From contig NC_051072.1 of the NCBI RefSeq assembly GCF_004664715.2, positions 31,827,994 to 31,891,993 of the forward strand: a stretch of 64,000 bases of DNA, given 5' to 3'. Position 1 is the first letter of the stretch, and each line of letters starts with the position of its first letter. Origin of the DNA: Peromyscus leucopus (taxonomy: Eukaryota > Chordata > Mammalia > Rodentia > Cricetidae). The position numbers and the translations under genes were made by a program. Below are positions 11,025 to 22,803 of the stretch, piece by piece. The notes beneath the pieces were generated by a model that was given only the letters and a program-made list of their open reading frames with translations, had not been told where the DNA came from and ran no database searches.

Positions 11025-12122
11025 AGAGAGAGAGAGAGAGCCGACAAGGAACTGGGTTTAACTTTGTTCTTTTCACAAGCCACACTCTGTAACTTAGAGG
11101 GGGATAAAAGGAAATGTGCAACTTTCCATGCTGCTTATCCCAAATTATTCAAGGGATTGATTGATTGATGGTTGTTGTTGTTTTGGAGTAACCAGGTCCC
11201 TCACATAGTTTAAGAACCTTGCCTAGCAATTGAAAATACCAGTGTTTTCTTTTGCTTTGTTCTTCTATGTTCTTTTAACCACATCCTTTTATCTACTGTT
11301 TCCTGTGTGTAGGGTCTGGTTTGCTTATGTGGCTTACCATTGGAAGGTCACAAACAAGGAGAGCTGTTTATTATGACCTTTTATCTCTTCCTACGATACT
11401 TCATTTCTTGAACCAGTTCATGATTGGCCTGCACCTATGTCTGCAAGATTTTAGGACACCTAACAGCGTAATATACAATGGCTATCTTGAAATCCTAATT
11501 TATCTTCAACCAGCCTAATATCTAGAAGTGGCATTAGTGGAATGATTTCAGATTTCAGATTAGAGAGATAGAGGTTAGAATCAGCTCTGCCCATTTTAGA
11601 CATTTGCTAGCAAAGTTTCACCCACAAAAACTTACCATTGAGGCAGAATCTTTTTTTTGTCTGCAGAACAGCTATTTCTCATTCTTCTTTGAGGATGGTT
11701 CTGTTACTATTTAGGAGCTGGTTGCAGTTAATGAGTCATGAAAGGGTCTGAGCCAACCACCGATCATTTCCCCTTGGCTTATGATTGCTTGAGAAGCAGG
11801 TCTATTTCTGACCTCAAAGACAGAAGAGGAAGTAGGCTGAGAGCTTCTGGGAAAGAGTTCTGCTCTGGACAAAAATGAAAGAAGCTTTATTGACCACCTC
11901 TTCCACCTCCTTTCAAACTTGCAAATAGATATGGGCCATCTGAATTAACTGTTGTAGCTGCTTGCAACCTCGAGGGGATGAACTTCATGATGAGACCACC
12001 TGATGAGGAAGGCAGAGCAAAGGGAGAACGATATTTGATTTTAGAGACAACACCAGACAAAAAAAGCAATCTGGGGCAAAGAACCTTAAGATTTCTTATC
12101 ACATGATATTAGGTCTCCCCTG
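11025..12122. other. single-copy intergenic DNA with short (GA)n
   Basis: A 17-nt GA tract at about 11024-11040 is the only repeat. A minus-strand open frame at 11887-12102 has no recognisable family. Confidence 0.4.
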
Positions 12123-12271
12123 CTTCCTTCTTCTTCTTCTTCTTCTTCTTCTTCTTCTTCTTCTTCTTCTTCTTCTTCTTCTTCTTCTTCTTCTTCTTCT
12201 TCTTCTCCTTCTTTCTCCTCCTCCTCTCCTCCTCCTCCTCCTTCTTTTTCTTCTTCTTCTTCTCCTCTTCT
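12123..12271. repeat. 149-nt all-pyrimidine (TTC)n tract
   Basis: Every base from 12123 to 12271 is C or T. About 80 bp is pure TTC, followed by CCT-type units. Confidence 0.97.
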
Positions 12272-12274
12272 GCA

Positions 12275-12353
12275 TCTGTGGTGCTGTGGATCAAGCCCAG
12301 GCTATCACATATGTCCATCAAGAGTCCACTACTGCCCTCCTCCCCAGCCCAAG
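12275..12353 (-). repeat. ID/B4-like SINE fragment
   Basis: GTGGTGCTGTGGATCAAGCC, then CTACTGCCCTCCTCCCCAGCCC, fits a diverged reverse ID head. Confidence 0.45.
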
Positions 12354-12429
12354 AGTAAGGTTTTCTGTTTCATGCAAATGCATTTTTTGTTGTTGTTGTT
12401 GTTGGTAGTTTGATTTGATTTGACTTTGT

Positions 12430-12541
12430 TGTTTAATTGACAGAGGGTTTCATAGTCTGTAGCTCAGGTTGCCCCCAAATTCATCTTCCTGCTTCACCTT
12501 CCCAAGTGCTGGGATGACAGGCATGAGCCACCACGCCTGGA
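12430..12541 (-). repeat. B1 SINE
   Basis: CCCAAGTGCTGGGATGACAG and GAGCCACCACGCCTGG are clear reverse B1 words. Confidence 0.72.
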
Positions 12542-12737
12542 TCTCTCCTTTTTTCAATAGTTCCATCTTGTTGTAATAACTTTAATCTGAGTAGTCTTTT
12601 ATTGAATTATAATTGCATCACATTTATTTCTATTATGGTGTCTCTGTTGATAGTCCCACCATTTAATAACCTCACAGTTGCCTTTTCTTGTATAATATAA
12701 TCTTTTAACATAATAGATTTAAAACATTGTAACTTTT

Positions 12738-13052
12738 TTTTGCATGCGTGCACATGTGCATTAGTGTTGTCATGAGTGTGGTCATGAGAAGGCCAGAGGT
12801 CAACATCAGGTGCCTTTTTCAATCTACTTCTGCAATCTTCACCTTATGTCCTGAGGCAAGATCCCTTATGTGAATCTAGAGGTTGCTGATTCGGCTGTCT
12901 AGCTAGCCAGCTTGCTCAGTGAATTCCAAGGGCTGAGATTTCAGGTGTACCACCATACCACCTGACATTTCTGTGAGTTCTAGGCATCTAAACTCTGGTC
13001 CTCATACTTGTGTGGTAGTCAGTTTATCTACTAAGCTATTTCCCCAGCCTCT
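12738..13052 (-). repeat. B4A/RSINE-type composite SINE
   Basis: AGAAGGCCAGAGGTCAACAT, GTTGCTGATTCGGCTGTCTA, a B1-like middle with AGGTGTACCACCATACCACC, and a tRNA-like end TAAGCTATTTCCCCAGCC give the reverse order of the rodent B4A/RSINE element. Confidence 0.62.
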
Positions 13053-13706
13053 GTTCCAATAGACATTCTTTATACTGATGGTATGGGACACACAAAATAT
13101 GTCCATGGACGTGGTGGACAAATTATTGTACTCTGCCGCCTAGAACATTACATGCAAGCTTTGAAGTCTCTAGATTTTAGAGAATTCATTTTTTTTTCTT
13201 TCAGTCTCTCCTCTGTATCTTGGAATGCTGCCACCCTTTGTTGGTACCAAGATCAACAGAATAATTTGTACGTGGTCCTGATTACCATGCCCCTTGCTTA
13301 CTAGTCTTGATACATTACAACCGCTGACAAACAACTACTGTGCTTCCCGGGATTTTAAAGAAAATTCTCTTTCGTTTGAGCAAAATAAAGTTCTTCTTTA
13401 AAGACATAACTCTTGGTTTGATCCTAGCCACTGCAGAAACTCAAGTCCTAGCAAAAGAACAAAACACAACACCAGACACTACTAACCGTGAAGGAGTCTT
13501 AGCAAGTCAACTCTCCTACTCCTGCAGACAGTGGGAATGATCCAGTCCAGACCAGTGTCCTCCAGGGATGTTTCCTTTGGTCAGGCTTATAGATGGTAGT
13601 TGATAATTTGGCTAGATGTTAAGGAATTGGAAGGAGTAAAATTCAAGGTTGGTGGCAAGCTTTAGGAGAGTACTATGTGGATGAATTACTGAGAATGAAG
13701 TACATG
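13053..13706. other. no recognised feature
   Basis: Apparently single-copy intergenic sequence. Confidence 0.4.
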
Positions 13707-13789
13707 TCCTTCCTTCCTTCCTTCCTTCCTTCCTTCCTTCCTTCCTTCCTTCCTTCCTCCCTCCCTCCCTCCTTCCTTCCTTCCTTCCT
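13707..13789. repeat. (CCTT)n microsatellite
   Basis: An 83-nt all-pyrimidine tetranucleotide array with a CCCT variant block near its middle. Confidence 0.97.
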
Positions 13790-14311
13790 AATTACCGTGA
13801 TAGTAGTTCTGAGTACCACACCTAGCTAAACATTCGCACTTCAAGCAAAGGCTCACCATTCAACAACAAAACAATCAATCAGACTTAAAAGCGTGAGTCA
13901 TCCTCCTCCATCAGGTACCTCGGTGCCTGCTTGGAAGACTGATGGACAAAATAATTAAGTGTTCAACATGCAAGCAACAGAGACTAAGCTCACAGACGCA
14001 CATATCTTGGATGAGTGAGTCACCCCACTTTTATCAGATTTATTGATAATTCTAGAACTCATCTCTCTCAGAGGAAGTACGGAGCTGCATAATTGTAAAC
14101 ATTTACTTTTGGCTGTCTTTTGGTGAGCAAGAGCTTATGGTGGAGCAAAGCAGCTCACCTCCTGGGACACAGGAGCAGAGTGAGGAAGGATCTAGGTTTA
14201 ACCTCCAAAGGCTCACCCACACCCACACCCATTGATTTGCTTCCTCCATCCAGACCGCATCACCTGAGATTTCTACTTCTTCCCCACCACATAGGAACCA
14301 AGACTCTTTTT
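13790..14311. other. no recognised feature
   Basis: Single-copy sequence with no supported gene. Confidence 0.4.
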
Positions 14312-15075
14312 TTTTTTTAATTTTAGATTTTCTTTTTATGTATCCTCTGTGTCTTTCACATCATGCTTCTCCATCCCATTCATTTCCCATCCCTTCATAT
14401 CTATCCTTTGCCCTTTCAGTGCCCTCCCCTCATAAAATAATATAAAAATTAAGAGAAAAAAGAACAAAAAGGGAAAAAGGAAAAAATCTAGTCCTGGACG
14501 TTGTAGTGTGACACAGTGAATCACACAATAAACCCTTTTATCTCTGTATCTCTACATGCAAGTGTTTATTGCAAAGAGTCATTGTTCTGGTTCAAGGCCT
14601 CTGTTTTCTGCTACACTATTGATGCTGGGCCCTCACTGGGATTCCTCTGAGGTATCCTGTTGCTGCCCTGTGTTGTGGAGATCCTGCAGCTTTTGGTCTG
14701 CAGGGCTAACACCTTCAGGTTCTCCAGCAGATCACAGATGGGGTGGATGTTGGGGTGTGTTCTCCTGAGTGCTGCAGCCAATGAGGGGTTGCATCAGGTC
14801 CCCCACATGCTGTAGGTGTTGAGGGGTGAAGGGAGAAGGGTACCAAGACATTTTAAACCAAAAATTAATATATTTTATTTATTCTTTGAGAATGTCATAC
14901 ATGCAGCAATGTATTTTGATCATTGTCAGCCCCAACCCCCTCTCCAATTCCTCCGAGATTCTCCCACCCCTTATTCATTTCTAACTTCAAGTCCTCTTTA
15001 ATATTATTTGTCTTATAGTCTCTGAGTCCAAAGGAACAAGGTTTTTGAACACGTGAACCTATGGTATATATTTCC
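14312..15075 (-). mobile_element. rodent retroelement-derived block, probably LINE-1
   Basis: A T-run at 14309-14319 and text such as GACACAGTGAATCACACA, CCCTGTGTTGTGGAGATCCT and TTTGAGAATGTCATACATGC are words that I know from a dispersed rodent element, probably an Lx LINE-1 3' region in reverse. Family and limits are uncertain. Confidence 0.4.
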
Positions 15076-15091
15076 AATACAAACCACAATA

Positions 15092-15092
15092 C

Positions 15093-15149
<57 letters not shown>
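15092..15149. repeat. (GT)n microsatellite
   Basis: 58 bp of GT with one AT interruption. Confidence 0.95.
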
Positions 15150-15152
<3 letters not shown>

Positions 15153-15189
15153 ATGAGAGATGGAGAGACAGAGACAGAAGTCTGCAATT

Positions 15190-15310
15190 GGGTGGCACAG
15201 CCTGTAATCCAAGCACTTGGGAGGTGGAGACAGAAGAATCAGCAGTTCAAGATCATTCTCTTACATATAGTTCAAGGCCAACTTGGAATACACGAGATCC
15301 TGTCTCAATC
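15190..15310 (+). repeat. B1 SINE
   Basis: CCTGTAATCCAAGCACTTGG, GTTCAAGATCATTCTC and GATCCTGTCTCAA mark a plus-strand B1. Confidence 0.72.
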
Positions 15311-15324
15311 ATTTTTAAAATCTA

Positions 15325-15548
15325 TTCACTTTTATTACATGTATTTATTGTGTATGCATGTGTCTGTATGTCTACCTGCCTATTGTTAGGCACCTGCTAT
15401 GGTGTGTGCCTGTCACAGTGTGACTGTAGAGGACAACTTGAGGGCATCACTTCTCTCAGTCCAACATATGGGTCCTGGGAATTGAACTCAGGTCATCACA
15501 CTTCGCATCAGGTATCTTTACCCACTGAGTTATCTCACTGGCCCTCTA
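15325..15548 (-). repeat. B3 SINE
   Basis: TAGAGGACAACTTGAGGGC, GGGTCCTGGGAATTGAACTC and ACTGAGTTATCTCACTGGCC give a nearly complete reverse B3. Confidence 0.78.
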
Positions 15549-15965
15549 TTTATTTTTCTTTAAGGAATAAATTGACAATGACCCCAGTAGGCTCATATCT
15601 ATAGGCAACCAAGCACAGCTTTGGTAAGAATTTGGTTATTCACTAGTAGTAAGAATTTGGGTGTCTCACCAGATGCAACTCTAATTAGCAGAGGTGCTAG
15701 CTGAAGGCAGATGGCCATTCAATCCAACCATTTAGTAAGTCAGTGAGAAGCAAAGATTGACATTTGTGTTCTTCTCTTGCCTTGCATTTAGTCAGAGAAA
15801 CCAATATTTCCCCCTGTTTTAGCCTCCCTGTTTGTCCCTCTTTTTTATAAAGGGCACATTAAGAATGACTAATTTTATAGAATGTATGGTAGAATATCAA
15901 GGTAGTATAGCAATGATCTTAGAGGAATGGACAGCCTCCAGAAGTTTAGTGTGTTCAGTTTTGGT
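15549..15965. other. no recognised feature
   Basis: Single-copy intergenic sequence. Confidence 0.4.
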
Positions 15966-15967
15966 TT

Positions 15968-16085
15968 TGTGAGTCAGGGCCTCTTGTAGCTCAGTTGGCC
16001 TCAAATTCCCTACAGTTGAGGATGACTTTGGACTCTCGATTCTCCAGCTCCCACCTCTCAGCTGCTAGGATTCCTTGCGTGTGTT
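15968..16085 (-). repeat. B1 SINE (old)
   Basis: GTAGCTCAGTTGGCCTCAA, TTGAGGATGACTTTGGACTC and AGCTGCTAGGATTCC fit a diverged reverse B1. Confidence 0.6.
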
Positions 16086-16788
16086 GACAATACTTTGCCA
16101 AGTCACTCAGAGTTCCTGAATTTGGACTTAATGCCCAGTTGCGAGGAAAATGGTTTCATTCTGTTAGAAGAAAATCCGGCTTTGTATGTTTAATTTTAAA
16201 AGGGAAGGTCTGTGTCGATATTGAGCAAACCAAAGCATGAATATCTGTTTTCATCTGAGGCTTCTTCCTTTCGGAGGAATTCCCCAGTGCACTAGTTTAG
16301 AAAGCACCGCCTGCTTTAGAAGAGCGAAAATGCCACATGCTTGCTTCCCGGGCCTCCTTTGCAGCTAGGGTACAAACATATGATTTCATTTTTGTCAATC
16401 TGTTTGCCTGGGCTGAATTTTTGACTTGGGAGTTAATAAAAATGAAACAGATTCAGTTATGCTTTCTCTGTTTCTCGTGCAGGCAGCAGAGCAGCTGCCG
16501 AAGTATCTGTTGTCTCAAGAGCAAGTGGGAGTGGTAAGGGTGGTGTAGCAGTTGGCTTAGGATTGAGCAAGCCTCACAGCTGCTGTTATTCAGGCTGCTT
16601 ACTTCTCACTAGCGGTGGAGTGGCTTCCTCCACTAGCTGTGGGGCGTGTTTCCTGGCTGCTTAGTTTTGAGTCTGGCTTCTTAGCCATCTCCACAGTTCC
16701 ACCAATTACTAACTATTTCTGTGATGAATGCGTTTACTCTCAAGGTCGGACATGTAGGCTTCTGTGCTTTCTACATTGAAAAATTCAA
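16086..16788. other. single-copy block, repeat-free
   Basis: About 0.7 kb without recognisable repeats between two SINE clusters. No coding frame is convincing. Confidence 0.4.
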
Positions 16789-16789
16789 G

Positions 16790-16975
16790 AGAGGGCTGGC
16801 AAAATGGCTCAGTGGGTAAGGGCACTTGCAGCCAAGCCTGAGGGCCTGAATTGGTTCTCCAGAACTCACATAGTGAGAGGAGAGAAATGACTCCTGCAAG
16901 TTGTTTTTTTTTTTTTGACTGCTATACACACATCATAGCATGCCCCCTACAAATAAAGGTAACAAACAATTCGAG
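16790..16975 (+). repeat. B3 SINE
   Basis: GGCTGGCAAAATGGCTCAGT, GGGCACTTGCAGCCAAGCCT and CTCCTGCAAGTTGTTTT are plus-strand B3 landmarks. Confidence 0.75.
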
Positions 16976-16979
16976 ATAA

Positions 16980-17335
16980 TGCACATATAACAGATACTCA
17001 GCATACATTTATCTCCATGTGTGTACATGCATGCCAGTGTGCTCATGATTTTGTGCACAATGGGACCAAAGATTGAGTTCAGGTGTGTTCCTCTATTGCT
17101 CTCCACCTAATTGTATTTTTGAGACAAGGCTCTTCACTGGATGTGGAGCTCACCATTTTTGCTCGACTAGCTGGCCAGAGAGTCCCCAGGTCTATCTGTA
17201 TCCACAAAGCTGTGCTGGGATTACAAGTAATGTACCACCATGCCTGGCTTTTATGTGGGGACTGGGGACTGAACTCAAGTTCTCATGCTTATACAGTAAA
17301 CATTTCATCCACTGAGCCACCTCCTGTTTCTAAGG
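16980..17335 (-). repeat. B4A/RSINE-type composite SINE
   Basis: TTGAGACAAGGCTCTTCACT, GCTCGACTAGCTGGCCAGAG, CTGTGCTGGGATTACAAGT and CATCCACTGAGCCACCTCC lie in the reverse order of a near full-length B4A/RSINE. Confidence 0.68.
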
Positions 17336-17403
17336 ATTTGTCTTCTTAAGTTAAGATGTAATGTATGTCCGGCAAGGTAGAATACGTAGAGTAATTGAGC
17401 TAA

Positions 17404-17508
<105 letters not shown>

Positions 17509-17519
17509 TTAAAAAAACT

Positions 17520-18098
17520 ACAAAAAAATTGGATTAGTTACAGGCATATATTTCTTTCTGCATCGATGGCCAGGACTGAAACCAGGCCTGGGAGATCGTT
17601 GCACTCAAATGTGAGGATGAATAATTAGGTTTGTTGAGGAATGGGTGAATGGGGAACACTGAGCCTTTGGAGGCCACCACAATGCCTCCTGTGTGCATTT
17701 CCATTTCAGTCAACTTTCAGTGAAATCAGGGGAGCAGAGTCCAGAGTCACGACATTTGTTTACCTGACAAAATGACGTTTCTTCAACTTCAAAATCTCAC
17801 ATGTGCCAACACACACAAGTCCAAGCATATTTTAAGTAAATGTTAGATTCATATGGTTAGTAATTCTATTTTTATCTATACCTCTATATTATACATAATA
17901 TACAACATGTATAAATATTCAACATATGTCTAACACACATCTCTATCTGTAGCTAAGGAATCTTCACATGAATCAGTTTTCTCCAAGGACAGAAGAGAAA
18001 AGGAAATATTTACATTTTTAGTGTTTATATCATTATATATTACAGATTTATTAACTGCTATAATTTTCAAAACAAGAAGATGGTTTATATTAAGCAAA
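17520..18098. other. no recognised feature
   Basis: AT-rich single-copy sequence. Confidence 0.4.
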
Positions 18099-18099
18099 T

Positions 18100-18232
18100 G
18101 TGGGGGCAGTACATGAGAATGTATGTCTATAAGTCTGGCAGTTGAAAGGCAGAGGCAGGAGGATTGCTGCAAGTTCAAGGCCAACCTAATCAACATAGCA
18201 AGACCCTACCTCAAAAAGAAAAGAAAGAAGAA
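18100..18232 (+). repeat. B1 SINE
   Basis: GAGGCAGGAGGATTGCTGCA, GTTCAAGGCCAACCTAATC and an A-rich tail mark a plus-strand B1 with a diverged 5' end. Confidence 0.75.
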
Positions 18233-18239
18233 ATAAAAC

Positions 18240-18995
18240 AAGTAATCCCCAAGAAACAAACAAGCAAACCAACAACAAAGAAAACACAAATTCACTAAAA
18301 GCTAAACCTGGCTCTCATCCAAAAGGTATCAGAGTATGTCCTGACTGTAAGCTGCTCGTCAGACTTCTGCTCTGAAATTCCAAAGGCCCCTACATTTCTC
18401 AATCAGCCTAATGTGGGATTGGACTCTTGTGCTATGTTCTACAGTTGCCAAGTCTGACATAGAGCTTCGCACATTGCGGAGAGCTGGCAGCGCCTGAGTT
18501 TGCATTAGCCCCTACAGGTTTCTTCACCTTTTTCTGTCTGATATGTCTCCTGCTGCTGTCTTTAAGTGTTCCCTTAGCTTCTAATGGGCTTACGCCTCCG
18601 ATGGGTCTCGTGTGAACGTGTAAATAATTAAAGATGCATTAGCTCTCAGGAGGGTTGCGGTGATTCCCTGAAGAAGTGGTACTGCCTAGAGACCTCGTCA
18701 TACAGTTTTCCTAAGCCGTGGCCTAGCTTTGAGGATGAAGTCACATTACTCGGCAGTGAGCATTATAATTACTCACAGCAGTGTGCCTGGTGCTATATGA
18801 CATCCAATTTACAGAATTAAAGGTAATGTAATTCAAAAGAAAAATAGCTGATTTTAAAGGATAAATGGCTGTCTCAACTATGGGAAATGTCTGAGTTAGA
18901 CTATGTTGGGATTTTATAAGGTTTTTATTTTTTAATTAACATCTTATTCAACTTGCTGTAATTCTTTTGTGTTTTCTAGGGTAAAACAGATCAGA
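18240..18995. other. repeat-free block with candidate conserved element
   Basis: No SINE or LINE text is seen. The 18560-18870 part is rich in TAAT/ATTA words (TAAATAATTAAAG, CATTATAATTACTC) and looks like conserved non-coding DNA. That is an impression without alignment. Confidence 0.35.
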
Positions 18996-18999
18996 ATTT

Positions 19000-19125
19000 G
19001 GTCTGGTGTGGTGGCACATACCTATAATGCCAACATTTGGAAGGGTGAGGCAAGAAAATCATGTTGAGTTCAAGGCCAGTTCGTACTACATAGTTCTAGG
19101 ATAGAGGAGCTACTCTGTCTTAAAA

Positions 19126-19170
<45 letters not shown>
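19000..19170 (+). repeat. B1 SINE ending in (CA)n
   Basis: TCTGGTGTGGTGGCACATAC opens the copy and AGTTCAAGGCCAGTTCG follows. Its tail is a CA array at about 19125-19170. Confidence 0.8.
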
Positions 19171-19172
<2 letters not shown>

Positions 19173-19342
19173 AACAAAAATTAAAGAGGATGGGAGATCA
19201 GAATATGTTCTTTAATTATAAACCTAAATCCACCCATCAAAGAAGTTTTGAAGACAAATTTTGAAGGGCTATTAGAACTAACCACTCTGAAATATAAAGA
19301 ATTACCAAGAAACAACCATATTTCATAAACCATACCAAGAAT

Positions 19343-19520
19343 AAAATTGCTTTAAGGGCGGGTGGTGGCGCACGCCTTTAATCCCAGCACTCGGAAGGCT
19401 GAGCCAGGAGGATCTCTGTGAGTCGAGCAGCCTGGGCTACCAAGTGAGTTCAGAAAGGCGCAAAGCTACACAGAGAAACCCTGTCTCGAAAAACCAAAAA
19501 AAAAAAAAAATTGCTTTAAG
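19343..19520 (+). repeat. young B1 SINE with 14-bp target-site duplication
   Basis: The element (about 19357-19506) starts GGCGGGTGGTGGCGCACGCC and ends in a pure A tail. AAAATTGCTTTAAG is found on both sides (19343-19356 and 19507-19520). Many CpGs remain and it carries the GCGCAAAGCTACACAGAGAA variant. It is the freshest B1 in the intergenic part. Confidence 0.93.
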
Positions 19521-19529
19521 AAATGTTTT

Positions 19530-19738
19530 TAAGGGCCCGCAAGGTAGTCAAGTCCACAGAATAAAGATGTTTGCTCCCAAGCCTGCCAAACTGAGTTGAT
19601 CCTCAGGATGTACAGAGTAGTGGAAAGAGACAACCAACTCTATCAAGTTGTTCCCTGACCTCCATATGCACATCAGGATACACATATCCCTCCTTGCCCA
19701 TATATGCACACACAAAATAGACAAATAAATTTAATTAT
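19530..19738 (+). repeat. B3 SINE
   Basis: AAGTTGTTCCCTGACCTCCA and an ACAAATAAATT tail fit plus-strand B3. The head is diverged. Confidence 0.65.
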
Positions 19739-19754
19739 TTTAAAAAACCTGTCT

Positions 19755-19950
19755 TGGGCCTGTGAGATGGTTCATTGCGTAAAGGTTCATGCCACCAAGC
19801 CTCAAGACACGAGTTTGATCCCTGTGATGAGTCATGTCCTGCAAGTTGTTCTCTGATCTTCACACATACCATGGCCCTTGAGTGCCCATGCCCATGCATA
19901 TACCTCCACACACATACACTTATATACACACACACTAAAAAAAATTAAAT
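19755..19950 (+). repeat. B3 SINE
   Basis: GCCTGTGAGATGGTTCATTG, AAGTTGTTCTCTGATCTTCA and a CA-rich tail define a second B3 in tandem orientation with the previous one. Confidence 0.68.
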
Positions 19951-20246
19951 GAAAAGAATTTAAACTGAAACCTTTTGCAATAGCTTCATATAATATAAAA
20001 CATATTGGGGTAACTCTAACCAAGCAAGTAAAAGAATTGTATGATAAAAACTTAATACTCTGAAAAAAGAAATTGATGAAGGTATCAGAAGATGGAAAGA
20101 TCTCCTATGCCCAGGGATCAGCAGAATTAATATAATAAAAGTGACCATCTTACCAAAAGCAATTTACAGATTCAATACAATCCCCACCCAAATTCCAGCA
20201 TAATTCTTCACAGATCTTGAAAGGACAGTTTTCAGCTTCATATGGA

Positions 20247-20248
<2 letters not shown>

Positions 20249-20292
<44 letters not shown>
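20249..20292. repeat. (CA)n microsatellite inside LINE-1
   Basis: A 44-bp CA array expanded within the ORF2 remnant. Confidence 0.95.
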
Positions 20293-20293
<1 letters not shown>

Positions 20294-20492
20294 AAACAAC
20301 AACAACAAAAAAAACTAAAACAGGATAGCTAAAACACTCCTGAATAATAAAATAATTTCTGGAAGCATTACCATCCCTCATAAAGCTGAAAAGCTTCTAT
20401 ACAGCAAAGGACACTATCATTTGGGCAAAGCAGCAGCCTACATAATGGGAAAAGATTTTTACCAACTATACACCTGATAAAGGGCTAATATT

Positions 20493-20495
<3 letters not shown>

Positions 20496-20524
<29 letters not shown>
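20496..20524. repeat. (TA)n microsatellite inside LINE-1
   Basis: A short perfect TA array. Confidence 0.9.
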
Positions 20525-20531
<7 letters not shown>

Positions 20532-21447
20532 CCAAAAATAGGTAGCAAGAAAACAAATAACCAATTAAAAAAATGGAGTACAGATCTAAACAAAATTCTC
20601 AAACGAGGAAACTCAAATGGCTGAGAAACACTTAAAGAAATGTTCAACATCCTTAGCTATCAGGCAACTGCAAATCAGAACTTCTTTGAGATTTCATCTT
20701 ACGCATGTCAGAATTGCTAAGTTCAAGGAAACAAATGACAGCTCATGCTAGCCGGGATGTAGAGTAGAGGAAATACTCATTATTGCCAGTGGGAGTGCTA
20801 ACTTGTAGCCACTATAGAAATCAGTGTGGTGATTCCTCAAGAAGATGGGCATTGTTCTACCTCAAGATCCAACTATAGCACTCTTGGGCAGATACCTAAA
20901 GGATGCTTCATCCTACCACAGAGACATTTGTTCAACCATATTCATTGCTGCTCTACTCATAATAGTGAGAAACTATAAACAACCATATCCCTCCACAGAC
21001 AAATGGATAAAGAAAATGTGGTACATTTGTGCAGTGGAGTATAATTCAGCCATTAAAAAACCGAAAATATGAAACGTAGAGGCAAATGGATGGAACTAGA
21101 AAAAAAAATCATCCTGAGTGATGTATTCCAGACCATAAAGACAAAGATGGTACATATTTGCTTGTATGTGCATATGAACTGTTAAGTCAGTGATAACCAA
21201 GTTACAATCCATAGAACCAGAGGTTACATATACAGTTAGGGACTAGGAGAAGATAGGTAGAGCTTCCTAGGAAGGCAAATAGAATAGATAGTTACAGGTG
21301 GATTGATCAGGGCTAAAATGGGAGTATAAAGTGGCGAAGGCAGAGGAAAGAGGAGGAGAAGGGAAGGAATATGGGGAGAAACAGCTAAAATTAAGGGCTA
21401 TTTGAGGATAAGTATGGATGACTAATAAAGTAGAAAATTCCTGACAT

Positions 21448-21450
<3 letters not shown>

Positions 21451-21492
<42 letters not shown>
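21451..21492. repeat. (TG)n microsatellite inside LINE-1
   Basis: 42 bp of perfect TG at the start of the 3' UTR. Confidence 0.95.
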
Positions 21493-21493
<1 letters not shown>

Positions 21494-22744
21494 TCTAAAT
21501 GAAATCACCAAATAATAGGGGAGACAAGAGTCCCAACTGGCCATCTCTTGTCATCACATGAAGCTTCCAGATGAAGCTTCCAGTACCAGGATTGGGTTAC
21601 ATCTAATTAAGTTGTTGGCCAAAGGGGTCCCATAGGAACCCCAAATAACCCAGGCTGTTGCCAAGACTGTAGGTTGCTCTCCACAAACTGTCAGCAAGGC
21701 TATATTGCTGAAGACAACACCTACACAACTCATTGAACATGGAGAAGTCAAGTTGGTAACTACATAGAGCCTTCACGCCTACATTCTAGGATTGTAGGTA
21801 GGTACAGGAAGGTACTCTTGTGTGTTACCAAAAAAAAGAAGAAGAAGAAAAAAAGAAATATAGACACCAAACTAGCCACAAACCCTTTGGTATATATCGG
21901 TGTCCTGCAAGAATATGCTAGGGCAATGGTGGCACAAAGCTTGTGGGAGTAAACAACCAATATCTGACTTGATTTGACTTAAGGCCCACTCCATGAGATG
22001 GAACCCATACCCAGTACTGCTTGGATAAACCAAGAACATGAGACTGGATAGCTCAGGGACGGAGGGCAAAGCCAAATACTACTGTGTTTGTTTTTTTTAA
22101 ACAAACCCAAAACATAGCAATAAAATGATTCCTCATGACATTCTATTATATTCATAGATCAATACTTTGCTCAGTTATCATCAGAGAAGTTTCTTCCTGC
22201 AGCTGATGAGAACAAATACCCACAGCCAGACATTATGCAGAGAGTGAGAGATCTTGGAACACTGAGCCTTAAATGGGATGTCTCCATCAAATCCCCCCCA
22301 ACAAGGAGTTGAGGGACAACACCTCTTATGAAGAGGAGGCAGAAGAATGTAAGAGCCAGAGGGGATAGAGGACACCAAGGAAACAAGGCCTTCTAAACAC
22401 AACAGGACCAATGTATGTATGAGCTCACGGGAACTGAGGCAGCATGCACAGGGCCTGTATGGGTTTGCCCCAGAAGGGGTCCTAGAACTGTAAGAAGTGG
22501 ACACAAGCCCCCATCCCTAAGCTGGAAGCTATCTCCAATTGATAACCACTTGCAAATAAAAATTGAGTTTCCTCTAAGGGAGTCTCACCGGGGAAACAAA
22601 GTACTCTTAGGGGCAGGCCACGTGCCAGGCAGTAGATGGCCAACAGAAAGTGAACTCAACAGCATCTCTGGTGGTTCCTTGTCTCATAATATCCAGTCAA
22701 GGCTTTTCTCTTTAAAAAGTCTTATTTTTAATGTTTATTTTAAT

Positions 22745-22758
22745 GTGTGTGTGTGTGC

Positions 22759-22800
<42 letters not shown>

Positions 22801-22801
22801 T
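22745..22801. repeat. (TG)n microsatellite
   Basis: An interrupted TG array immediately left of the inserted LTR. Confidence 0.92.
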
Positions 22802-22803
22802 GG

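Noticed and set aside
11887..12102. Minus-strand 71-codon frame ending shortly before an AATAAA-like word, considered as a processed pseudogene
   Set aside because: I could not match it to any known protein, and no poly(A) tail or target duplication is visible.
12103..12408. Poly-leucine frame of about 100 codons and its lysine/glutamate-rich antisense counterpart
   Set aside because: Both are translations of the TTC/TCC microsatellite.
20845..21072. Protein-like frame with reverse-transcriptase-element C-terminus
   Set aside because: It is the end of a truncated, broken LINE-1 ORF2 and not a host gene.
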